Part shown: positions 45,188-52,467 of the stretch, piece after piece
Layout of the letters: every line of letters starts with the position of its first letter
How positions within the stretch are numbered: position 1 is the first letter of the stretch
Assembly (NCBI GenBank): GCA_030418545.1
Contig: QAIB01000002.1
Location: 434,001-498,000, forward strand
DNA length: 64,000 bases
From: Xenophilus aerolatus
GTDB taxonomy: Bacteria > Pseudomonadota > Gammaproteobacteria > Burkholderiales > Burkholderiaceae_C
Direction: 5' to 3'
Program-made: the position numbers and the translations under genes
The notes under the pieces: generated by a model
Database searches by the model: none
Seen by the model: only the letters and a program-made list of their open reading frames with translations
Told to the model about the DNA's origin: nothing

Positions 45188-46228
45188 TCAGTCGCGCGTC
45201 GGCCAGCCGGCCAGGTGGCGCTCGGCGATGCCGGCCAGCGCGGTGATCCAGGCCGGGTCGTCGTTGAGCGCGGGGATGTAGTGGAATTCCTTGCCGCCGC
45301 TTCCGAGGAAGGCCTCGCGGCCTTCCATCGCGATCTCTTCCAGGGTCTCCAGGCAATCAGCGGGAAAGCCGGGGCACAACACATCGACGCGGCCCACGCC
45401 CGCCGCGCCCAGTTCGCGCAGCGTCGGTTCGGTGTAGGGCTCGAGCCACTTGGCACGGCCGAAGCGCGACTGGAAGGTCAGCCGCCACATCGACTCGTGC
45501 AACTGCAGGCGCGCGGCCAGCAGCTCGCCGGTGCGCAGGCATTGCCGCTGGTACGGGTCCCCCAGGCGGATGTTGCGCTCCGGGATGCCGTGGAAGCTCA
45601 TCACCAGCCGGTCGGGCCGGCCGTGCGCCTGCCAATGCGCCTCGACGCTGCGTGCCAGGGCGTCGACGTAGCCAGCATCGTCGTGGTAGTCGTTGACGAA
45701 GCGGAACTCCGGCATGCGCCGCGCGCCGCGTGACCAGTCGTTCACCGCGTCGATCACGCTGGCCGTCGTGGTGGCCGAATACTGCGGGTAGGCCTGCAGC
45801 ACCAGCACGCGGTCGACGCCGCCGGCCTTGAGCGCCTCGAGCTGGTCGGCCAGCGCAGGCTGGCCGTAGCGCATCGCAGGCCGCACCACGACCCGGTGGC
45901 CGCGCTCGCCGAGCCAGCCCTGCAGCAGCGTCGCCTGCTTGAGCGTGCCCGCGGTGAGCGGCGAGCCGTCGGGCGTCCAGATGCTGGCGTACTTGGCGGC
46001 CGATTTCGCGGGCCGCACACGCAGGATGATGCCCTGCAGGATCGGCAGCCACAGCGCGCGCGGAATCTCCACCACGCGCGGGTCGCCGAGGAACTCGGCG
46101 AGGTAGGGCCGCACGGCGGCGGCGGTCGGCGCGGCGGGGGAGCCGAGGTTGCACCACAGCACGGCGGTGCGCGAGGCGGCGATAGGGGGGCTCTGGATGA
46201 CCGGTGGCTCGGGACGGAAGCGGGGCAT
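45188..46228 (-). CDS. hemH: Ferrochelatase
   Basis: A 346-residue ferrochelatase. Its opening AVLWCNLGSPAAPTAAAVRPYLAEFL is the family N-terminus. SFHGIPERN (near residue 202) carries the conserved histidine, and CPGFPADCLETLEEI the acidic C-terminal site. It inserts ferrous iron into protoporphyrin IX, the last step of heme synthesis. The start at 46228 lies only 15 bp from the divergent HAD gene, so their promoters must overlap the neighbouring coding ends. It converges on acdS across 15 bp. Confidence 0.95.
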   Translation of the reverse strand: MPRFRPEPPVIQSPPIAASRTAVLWCNLGSPAAPTAAAVRPYLAEFLGDPRVVEIPRALWLPILQGIILRVRPAKSAAKYASIWTPDGSPLTAGTLKQATLLQGWLGERGHRVVVRPAMRYGQPALADQLEALKAGGVDRVLVLQAYPQYSATTTASVIDAVNDWSRGARRMPEFRFVNDYHDDAGYVDALARSVEAHWQAHGRPDRLVMSFHGIPERNIRLGDPYQRQCLRTGELLAARLQLHESMWRLTFQSRFGRAKWLEPYTEPTLRELGAAGVGRVDVLCPGFPADCLETLEEIAMEGREAFLGSGGKEFHYIPALNDDPAWITALAGIAERHLAGWPTRD

Positions 46229-46243
46229 GCGATATTCTGCGGC

Positions 46244-46969
46244 ATGACCTCTGCCGCCCCGGGCGCCGCGCTCCTCGACGTGAAGCGCATCCAGGCCATC
46301 TCGCTGGACCTGGACGACACCCTCTGGCCCGTTTGGCCCACCATCGAGCGCGCCGAGCGCGCACTCCACGACTGGCTGCAGCGCCACGCGCCGCGCACCG
46401 CCGACCTCGTCACCGATCCCAAGGTGCTGCGCGAGCTGCGCGAAGCCACCGCCAAGGAGCGTTCCGACCTGGCCCACGACCTGAGCGCGCTGCGGCGCGA
46501 ATCGATCCGGGGCGCGCTGCGCCGCGCGGGCGACGACGAGGCCCTGGCCGACCCGGCCTTCGAGGTCTTCTTCGCCGAGCGTCAGCGCGTGACGCTGTAC
46601 GACGATGCGCTGCCGGCGCTGCGCTGGCTGAGCGAGCGTTATCCGCTGGTCGCGGTCACCAACGGCAACGCCGACCTGGAGCGCACGGGCGTGGCGCGCT
46701 GGTTCCGTGCCGGCTTCAGCGCCCGCGCCTTCGGCAGCGGCAAGCCGCATGCGCCGATCTTCCGCGCCGCCGCTGCCGCCGTAGGCCTGCTGCCGCGCGA
46801 CGTGCTGCACGTGGGCGACGACGCGGCCCTCGACGTGGCTGGTGCGCTCGACGCCGGCATGCAGGCCGCTTGGCTGGTGCGCGACGAGCGACCCTGGGAA
46901 GCGGGTGCGCGGCCGCAGCTCATCGTGCCGAACCTGCACGCGCTGTGCGTGGCACTCGAAGGGCGCTGA
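46244..46969 (+). CDS. HAD-family phosphatase
   Basis: A 241-residue haloacid-dehalogenase-type hydrolase. Motif I is ISLDLDDTLWP with the nucleophilic aspartate near residue 22, motif II is VAVTNGNAD, the lysine is in FGSGKPHAPIF, and motif IV is LHVGDDAALDVAGAL. The cap is helical (HAD-IA type). It probably removes phosphate from a small molecule. Divergent from hemH; a terminator follows its stop. Confidence 0.9.
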   Translation: MTSAAPGAALLDVKRIQAISLDLDDTLWPVWPTIERAERALHDWLQRHAPRTADLVTDPKVLRELREATAKERSDLAHDLSALRRESIRGALRRAGDDEALADPAFEVFFAERQRVTLYDDALPALRWLSERYPLVAVTNGNADLERTGVARWFRAGFSARAFGSGKPHAPIFRAAAAAVGLLPRDVLHVGDDAALDVAGALDAGMQAAWLVRDERPWEAGARPQLIVPNLHALCVALEGR

Positions 46970-47037
46970 GCGCAGGCTCGCCCGGGTTTTGCAACGTCGG
47001 GGAACCAATCCCTCATCCTTGAAACAGACGGGGCGGA

Positions 47038-47070
47038 CCGGCTTGCCGAGCGGCGAGCCCGGCCTTTTTT
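47038..47070 (+). terminator. Rho-independent terminator after HAD gene
   Basis: CCGGCTTGCCG pairs with CGGCGAGCCCGG (one bulge) and is followed by six T (47065-47070). Confidence 0.75.
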
Positions 47071-47103
47071 CGTCTTTGTTTTTCAAGAGAAGGATTCGTT
47101 CGC

Positions 47104-47562
47104 ATGACCCAGTTCTCCCGCCGCCTGCCCGCCGTGTTCCTCGCGTTGTTGATGTTGCTGCTCGCCGCCACGGCCGTGCAGGCCAGGGAGATGGTGAGTG
47201 CGGCCCGGGATGGGGTCATGCTGCGCACGGGCCCGAGCCCGCGCGCAGCCGCCACCTGGTCCATCGACCGTGGCTACCCGCTCGAGGTGCTGGGCCGCAA
47301 GGGCTCGTGGCTGCGGGTGCGCGACTTCGAGAACGACCGTGCCTGGGTGCGCAGCTCGCGCATCAGCCGGCAGGCGCACGTGGTGTCGACCGCCAGCGCG
47401 CTGAACGTGCGCAGCACGCCCAGCACGCGCGCGCGCATCGTGGCCAAGGCGGGTTACGGCGACGTGCTGCGCACGCTGGAGCGTCGCGGCGAGTGGGTCA
47501 AGGTGCGCACCGGCACCGGCCGTGTCGGCTGGGTGTCGCGCAAGCTGGTGTGGGGCTGGTGA
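47104..47562 (+). CDS. Secreted protein with two bacterial SH3 domains
   Basis: A 152-residue protein with signal peptide MTQFSRRLPAVFLALLMLLL ending AVQA. Two SH3b repeats follow: GVMLRTGPSPRAAATWSIDRG with LEVLGRKGSWLRVRDFE, and ALNVRSTPSTRARIVAKAGYG with LRTLERRGEWVKVRTGTG. SH3b domains commonly bind peptidoglycan or proteins in the envelope. It converges with hpnE, the stops being 3 bp apart. Confidence 0.9.
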   Translation: MTQFSRRLPAVFLALLMLLLAATAVQAREMVSAARDGVMLRTGPSPRAAATWSIDRGYPLEVLGRKGSWLRVRDFENDRAWVRSSRISRQAHVVSTASALNVRSTPSTRARIVAKAGYGDVLRTLERRGEWVKVRTGTGRVGWVSRKLVWGW

Positions 47563-47565
47563 GGC

Positions 47566-48828
47566 TCAGAGCGCTGTCGCGGCGGCCTGGCCGCTGAGCA
47601 CCGCACCTTCCAGCGTCGCCGGGTAGGGGCCTTCGACGTAGTCGCCACAGGCCGCGAGGCCCGGCGCGATGCCGCTGGGCGGCCGCCGAAGACCCGGCGT
47701 GCAGGCGAAGGTGGCGCGCTTCTCGACGATGGTCTGGACCGGCATAGCGCCGTGCCAGCCGAGCTGCGCGTGGGCTTGCGCGAGGGCCTGGGCCTCGATG
47801 GCCTCGCGCGTGCCCTCGCTCGCGCTGACGACCAGTGCGGCCAGGCCGGCCGGGCCGCCCAGGGCGCCGCGGTCGAACACGAACTGGGCCGGTGCGCCCG
47901 GCCCGTGGCGCAGGGCGCGCAGCGGGGCGCCCGGCAGTCCGGGTGTGCCGCGCAGGTAAACGGTGGCGATGGCTTCGTGCCCCAGCGCGTCGGCCTGATC
48001 GGCCCAGGCGATGGCCTGCGGCAAGGACGCGCCGCGCGCCAGGCGCGCCGACTCCCACGCCGGTGCCGCGAGCAGCACGCGGTCGTAGGGCTCGTCGTCG
48101 ACCGTCCAGCCCTCGGCGGTCGGCGCGATCGCCTGCACGCGCTGGCCGATGCGGATGGACGCGCCGTGCGCCCCCAGCCAGCGCGCGGCAGGATCGGGCA
48201 GCAGGGCGCCCAGGTCCACGCGCGGCAGCAGCAGGTCGGCGCCGCCGCGCTCGGCGAAGAGGGCGTCGTGCAGCACGCGCAGGAAGACTTCGCCGCTCGC
48301 GCGTTCGACCGGCACGTTGAGCGCCGAGACGCACAGCGGCGCAACGAGTTCGTCCATCACGCGCGGCGTGAGGCCGGCGCACAGGGTCGCCACGCTGTCA
48401 TCCGGTGCGCAGCGAAAGCCGCGCGCCCGCCAGCGCAGCGAGGTGCGCACCAGCGAGAACTTGTCGCGCAGCGACCAGCCCTGCGCGCCCGCGATGCCGA
48501 CCAGCAAGTCCAGCGGTGGGCGCAGGCCGGCGGGCACCGAGAGGCCGCCGCCGTCGGGAAAGCGCAGCGCCAGCGGCAGGCGCAGCAGCGCGGTGCCGGC
48601 GTCCACACCCAGGTCGCGCATCAGCGCCAACGTGGCGTGGTAGGCGCCGATAAGGATGTGCTGGCCGTTGTCGAGCACCATGCCGTCGTCCGCCACCACA
48701 CGGCGCGCACGGCCGCCCAGGGTGCGTGCGGCCTCGAACACGGTGACGTGGTGACCCGCCCGCGTGGCCTCGACGGCGGCCGCCAGGCCGGCCCAGCCGC
48801 CGCCGACGATGGCGATCCTCAATGCCAT
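47566..48828 (-). CDS. hpnE: Hydroxysqualene dehydroxylase
   Basis: A 420-residue FAD-dependent amine-oxidase-fold enzyme. The dinucleotide fold is at the start, RIAIVGGGWAGLAAAVEATRAGHHVTVFE, followed by GGRAR and GQHILIGAY; a C-terminal GLAACGDYVEGPYPATLEGAVLSG completes the FAD site. With HpnC and HpnD it forms squalene from farnesyl diphosphate, HpnE removing the hydroxyl in the last step. It lies 73 bp downstream of hpnD. Confidence 0.93.
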   Translation of the reverse strand: MALRIAIVGGGWAGLAAAVEATRAGHHVTVFEAARTLGGRARRVVADDGMVLDNGQHILIGAYHATLALMRDLGVDAGTALLRLPLALRFPDGGGLSVPAGLRPPLDLLVGIAGAQGWSLRDKFSLVRTSLRWRARGFRCAPDDSVATLCAGLTPRVMDELVAPLCVSALNVPVERASGEVFLRVLHDALFAERGGADLLLPRVDLGALLPDPAARWLGAHGASIRIGQRVQAIAPTAEGWTVDDEPYDRVLLAAPAWESARLARGASLPQAIAWADQADALGHEAIATVYLRGTPGLPGAPLRALRHGPGAPAQFVFDRGALGGPAGLAALVVSASEGTREAIEAQALAQAHAQLGWHGAMPVQTIVEKRATFACTPGLRRPPSGIAPGLAACGDYVEGPYPATLEGAVLSGQAAATAL

Positions 48829-48846
48829 GTTTTCAAGCCGAATCGG

Positions 48847-48893
48847 CCTGCAGTGCCGTTCTGGACTGCGCGGTCAGCTACCAAATCGACAGC
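48847..48893. repeat. GCTAYC-family repeat, partial
   Basis: CTGCAGTGCCG and, further on, CAGCTACCAAATCGACAGC, the same design as the copy at 1500. It lies in the hpnD-hpnE gap. Confidence 0.5.
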
Positions 48894-48901
48894 AAGCCGG
48901 C

Positions 48902-49744
48902 TCACATGCGCCCCAGCGCCTGCACCTTCCACGCCAGCCACAGCTTGCGCAGCGGCGTGAGGCTCACGCGCTGGTTCAGCACCTGGAAGCGGTCGGCCTC
49001 GATTTCGGCGAGCAGCGTGCGGTAGATGCTGGCCATCATCAGTCCGGGCTTCTGCGCGCGGCGGTCGGCGGCCGGAAGCAGCGCCAGCGCTTCGTCGTAG
49101 AGGCTCTGCGCGCGCGCGGCCTGGAACTGCATCAGCGCCACGAAGCGGTCGGAGTACGTGCGGCTGAGCAGCTCGTGCGCCTTGACGTCGAACTGCTGCA
49201 GCTCGTTGACCGGCAGGTAGATGCGCCCCCGCAGCGCGTCCTCGCCCACGTCGCGGATGATGTTCGTGAGTTGCAGCGCCAGGCCCAGCTTGTGCGCGTA
49301 GGCGGTGGTCTGCGGCTGGGTCTGCCCGAAGATGCGCGCCGACACCTCGCCCACCACGCCGGCCACCAGGTGGCAGTAGCGTTCCAGGCCTGCGAAGTCG
49401 AGGTACCGCGTCTGCGTGAGGTCCATCTCGCAGCCGTCGATGATCTCCTGCAGCTGCCGCGCCTCGATGCCAAAGGCGGCGACGTGCGGCATCAGCGCCT
49501 TCATCACCGGGTGGCGCGGCTCGCCGCCGAAGGCGCTCGCGACCTCGGTGCGCCACCAGGCCAACTTGGTCGCGGCCACGCCGGGGTCCGACACCTCGTC
49601 GACCACGTCGTCGACCTCGCGGCAGAAGGCATAGAAGGCCGTGATCGCCGCGCGGCGGTCCTTGGGCAGGAAAAGGAAGGCGTAGTAGAAGCTGCTGCCC
49701 GACGCGGCGGCCTTGTCCTGGACGTACTGCTCGGGGGTGCTCAT
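48902..49744 (-). CDS. hpnD: Presqualene diphosphate synthase
   Basis: A 280-residue squalene/phytoene-synthase-fold enzyme. The two aspartate-rich motifs are AFCREVDDVVDE (about residues 42-53) and LQLTNIIRDVGEDALRGRIYLP. HpnD condenses two farnesyl diphosphates to presqualene diphosphate. The start at 49744 gives the usual MSTPEQYVQDKAA opening; the longer frame upstream encodes proline/arginine-rich sequence. Its normal upstream partner hpnC is separated from it by hipBA. Confidence 0.93.
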   Translation of the reverse strand: MSTPEQYVQDKAAASGSSFYYAFLFLPKDRRAAITAFYAFCREVDDVVDEVSDPGVAATKLAWWRTEVASAFGGEPRHPVMKALMPHVAAFGIEARQLQEIIDGCEMDLTQTRYLDFAGLERYCHLVAGVVGEVSARIFGQTQPQTTAYAHKLGLALQLTNIIRDVGEDALRGRIYLPVNELQQFDVKAHELLSRTYSDRFVALMQFQAARAQSLYDEALALLPAADRRAQKPGLMMASIYRTLLAEIEADRFQVLNQRVSLTPLRKLWLAWKVQALGRM

Positions 49745-49914
49745 CGGGGCGGGAAGGGGCGCGGGGCGAGGCTCATCGGTCGGCGATTGTCGGGGATGCG
49801 GGAATGCAGGCATCGGCCGGGGAAGCACCGGCGTCCGGGCGCCACCGTTCGGCCGCTGTCGGCGCAAGGGCGCCGGGCAGACGCGCGGCATCGCCGTCGG
49901 ACGGGCGCTGCACT

Positions 49915-51147
49915 TCACCGGGCGTACGCATACCCTTCTTCCCACGCCTCAAGCATCTGCACCCGCAGCGTGGCGGGAACGCGTGCGTCCGCCTTCGCGT
50001 CGTCCAGGGTCTTGCGCATCGCCTCGGCGATGCGGGCCACCACGTCGTCGGGCTGTGCTACGCCGCAGATGCGCCGGCCGAAATCCATCAGCTCCGCGGT
50101 GGTGGGGTAGGCCTTCGTTCGGTGCCGGCCGGCGAACAGTTTGAGTGCAAGCGTCCTGTCCTCGAGCTCGGGGCCGCCGGGGGAGCGCGCGTAGCGGTAG
50201 ATCGATGTGGTCACGACGTCGAACATCGGTGCCAGCCGGATGTCATCGCGCGAACGGTAGAGCAGGCCGAAGTTCTTGAGGTGCGCGTCGCCGTTGCGCA
50301 CCATGACGGAGAAGGCCACCTGCTCGAAGAAGCGGTGCAGGTTGCTCGCATGCAACTGGAACTGGCGCAGCAACTCGGCAATGCGCTGGTAGCTGCCCTG
50401 GTACTTGCGGTCCGACAGGATGTCGCGCACCCGCAGACCGGCCAGCGCGGCGATGTCCTCGAAGCCCAGCCGTTCGACCTGGCCATCGTCGTGTACGACG
50501 AGGTCGAAGCGGTCCAGCACCAGCATGTGCCCGTCGTCCGACAGCGCGAAGGATGGCACCTCGATGCCGGCGTTCCGTGCGGCCGACAGGCACAGGAACT
50601 CATTGGCGGCCAGGCCCGGGTACGCCGGGCCGGCCGCCTTCACGATGAGCGATGGAATGGGCACGGTGGGGCGGTCCGGCACCATGATCTTGGGTTGCAT
50701 GCCGGCAATCCCGGCGCCGGTGCTCAGGTAGGCCGCCACCAACTCGTCGAAGACCGCCGGGGTGTAGGCGGTGCGCAGCAGTTCGTCCTTGCTCAGGGGA
50801 CGCGGCAGCGGGGGCGCTTCCTGGCCGGGCAGGCGATAGGCGAGCCGGCCGATGCCATTGCGCCCGATCAGGGCCAGCAGGTGCATCGGCGTCATGGGCT
50901 GCTTGGGGAACAGCTCCCGGATCCGCATGAACAGATCACCCTCCGGCAGGTTCTGGTCCATCGCGGGAAACAGGTCGCCGTCCTGCCAGGTGAGGCTTTC
51001 GGCGGCCGGCATCAGCAGGGCCACCACCGGCTGGTCCGGGTCGGGGGCAAGGTACCGGAACTCGTAGGTGGACGTGCGCAGCAACTGGCCGGCGAGATCG
51101 GCGTCGCCGATCGAGACGTCCAGCAGGCGAAGCTTCTCAGGCAGCAT
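49915..51147 (-). CDS. hipA: HipA-type kinase toxin
   Basis: A 410-residue HipA protein. The N-terminal couple is loosely conserved, and the kinase core is good: STGAGIAGMQPKIMV, then SLIVKAAGPAYPGLAANEFLCL, FDLVVHDDGQVERLGFEDIAAL, and the catalytic MVRNGDAHLKNFGLLY with the aspartate and asparagine, followed by LAPMFDVVTTSIY. HipA phosphorylates tRNA synthetases (GltX in E. coli) to arrest growth. It overlaps hipB by 11 bp. Full length, so probably active. Confidence 0.92.
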   Translation of the reverse strand: MLPEKLRLLDVSIGDADLAGQLLRTSTYEFRYLAPDPDQPVVALLMPAAESLTWQDGDLFPAMDQNLPEGDLFMRIRELFPKQPMTPMHLLALIGRNGIGRLAYRLPGQEAPPLPRPLSKDELLRTAYTPAVFDELVAAYLSTGAGIAGMQPKIMVPDRPTVPIPSLIVKAAGPAYPGLAANEFLCLSAARNAGIEVPSFALSDDGHMLVLDRFDLVVHDDGQVERLGFEDIAALAGLRVRDILSDRKYQGSYQRIAELLRQFQLHASNLHRFFEQVAFSVMVRNGDAHLKNFGLLYRSRDDIRLAPMFDVVTTSIYRYARSPGGPELEDRTLALKLFAGRHRTKAYPTTAELMDFGRRICGVAQPDDVVARIAEAMRKTLDDAKADARVPATLRVQMLEAWEEGYAYAR

Positions 51148-51415
51148 CGTCGTCGTCTTGGAAGCGCGCCGAGACCTCGCTGGCCGACGGCAGGCCGGTG
51201 CGCTCCAGCCGCAGCGAAAGACCGAGTGCCGCCGCCACGGCGAGCAGGGACGACACGGTCGCTTCTTCGCCCGCTTCGAGGCGGTAGATGACCTCCCGAA
51301 CCTTGCCGGCCTTGTCGGCCAGCGCGGACTTGCTCAGGCCCAACTCCTCGCGGCGTGCGCGAAGCAGTTGACCCAAGTCGTCCGGAAGCCTGATGGTGCC
51401 AGTCATGGCTGGCAT
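51137..51415 (-). CDS. hipB: HipB-type antitoxin
   Basis: A 92-residue XRE-family protein with HTH LGQLLRARREELGLSKSALADKAGKVREVIYRLEAGE and an acidic C-terminal tail ending DDDDAA. It should neutralise HipA and repress its own promoter. ATG 51415 and ATG 51406 are both possible starts; neither has a clear ribosome-binding site. It is encoded before hipA with an overlap, the usual hipBA order. Confidence 0.88.
   Translation of the reverse strand: MPAMTGTIRLPDDLGQLLRARREELGLSKSALADKAGKVREVIYRLEAGEEATVSSLLAVAAALGLSLRLERTGLPSASEVSARFQDDDDAA
51397..51414. promoter_or_regulatory. Candidate HipB operator over the hipB start
   Basis: TGCCAGTCATGGCTGGCA is an 18-bp palindrome with one mismatched pair, covering the start codons of hipB. 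A similar TCAGCCATGGCTTGCA lies at 51440-51455. Paired sites of this kind suit HipB autoregulation; binding is inferred. Confidence 0.4.
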
Positions 51416-51485
51416 TTTAAGGCGATGAAGGCAGATTTGTCAGCCATGGCTTGCAATTTTCAGATGCCGGTTCCCGAAGCCGCAT

Positions 51486-52373
51486 TCACATCCACAGCGC
51501 CCGCCACGCGAGTCCGGGCGCGTCGGTCTTGCCCACCGTCGGTCGGCGCGAGAAGGTGTCGAAGCCCTGGCGCTCGATCTTGTCCAGGATGGCCAGGCCG
51601 CCCTGGACGACCAGGCGCAGCTCCCAGCCGATCCGCCCACGCAGTGCATGCACGAGGGGCGCCCCCTCGCGCATCAGCGCCCGCGCCCAACGCACCTCGT
51701 CCGCTATCAAATCGATAGCTGCTTGCGCAGGCGGGATGGGCGACAGAGGTCGAAAAGCTTCGAAATCCGTCCTCTTCAGGCCGCGCGCGGCGCAATCGGC
51801 CAGCGGCAGATAGAAGCGGCCACGGGGCAGGTCGACCGACACGTCCTGCCAGAAGTTGATCAATTGCAGCGAGCTGCAGATGGCGTCGCTCTGGGCCAGC
51901 GCTTCGTGGCGGCGCTCGCCGTACAGGTGCAGCAGCAGGCGGCCGACCGGGTTGGCCGAGCGGCGGCAGTACTCGAGCAGTTCGGCGCGGTCGGCATATG
52001 CGCGGCCGTCGCGGGTCCAGGCGATGTCCTGCATGAAGGCGTCGAGCAGGTCGGCCAGCAGCGGCTCGGGCAGGCCGAAGTCGGCGATGGCGCGAGCCAG
52101 CGGGCCGAAGACCTGCGGCCAGCGGCCCGAGGGCGTGCCGCCGCGGGCGACGGCGGCCAGGTCGGCGCGATAGGCCTGCAGTTCGGTGATGCGGGCGTCG
52201 GGCGTGGCATCGCCTTCGTCCGCGATGTCGTCGGCCGTGCGCGCGAAGTGGTAGATCGCGGCAATAGGCGGACGCAGCCTGGGCGGGCACAGCCAGGAGG
52301 CGACGGGGAAGTTCTCGTAATGGTCGACCGGCGCGGCGACAGCCGGCGGGGCGGACGGGGAGGGCGAAGGCAC
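51486..52373 (-). CDS. hpnC: Hydroxysqualene synthase
   Basis: A 295-residue squalene-synthase-fold enzyme from a GTG at 52373. The first aspartate motif is YHFARTADDIADEGDATPD, the second LQLINFWQDVSVDLPRGRFYLP. HpnC converts presqualene diphosphate to hydroxysqualene. Residues about 210-224 (around PLSPIPPAQAAIDLIAD) are encoded by a copy of the GCTATC repeat read in frame. A nearby ATG is out of frame, which supports the GTG start. Confidence 0.92.
   Translation of the reverse strand: MPSPSPSAPPAVAAPVDHYENFPVASWLCPPRLRPPIAAIYHFARTADDIADEGDATPDARITELQAYRADLAAVARGGTPSGRWPQVFGPLARAIADFGLPEPLLADLLDAFMQDIAWTRDGRAYADRAELLEYCRRSANPVGRLLLHLYGERRHEALAQSDAICSSLQLINFWQDVSVDLPRGRFYLPLADCAARGLKRTDFEAFRPLSPIPPAQAAIDLIADEVRWARALMREGAPLVHALRGRIGWELRLVVQGGLAILDKIERQGFDTFSRRPTVGKTDAPGLAWRALWM
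51703..51745. repeat. GCTATC-family repeat inside hpnC
   Basis: A perfect palindromic core GCTATCAAATCGATAGC (51703-51719), followed by TGCTTGCGCAGGCGGGATGG, the GC arm of the family. It is read in frame within hpnC on the minus strand. Confidence 0.7.
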
Positions 52374-52467
52374 GCGGCATTGTCATATGCCGCCGCCCGC
52401 ATGGAGGTGGCTGCCTGTCAGCGCCGCAGGACTATGCTGGCGGCCCCGCGATTCCCGCCGCCGCAGC

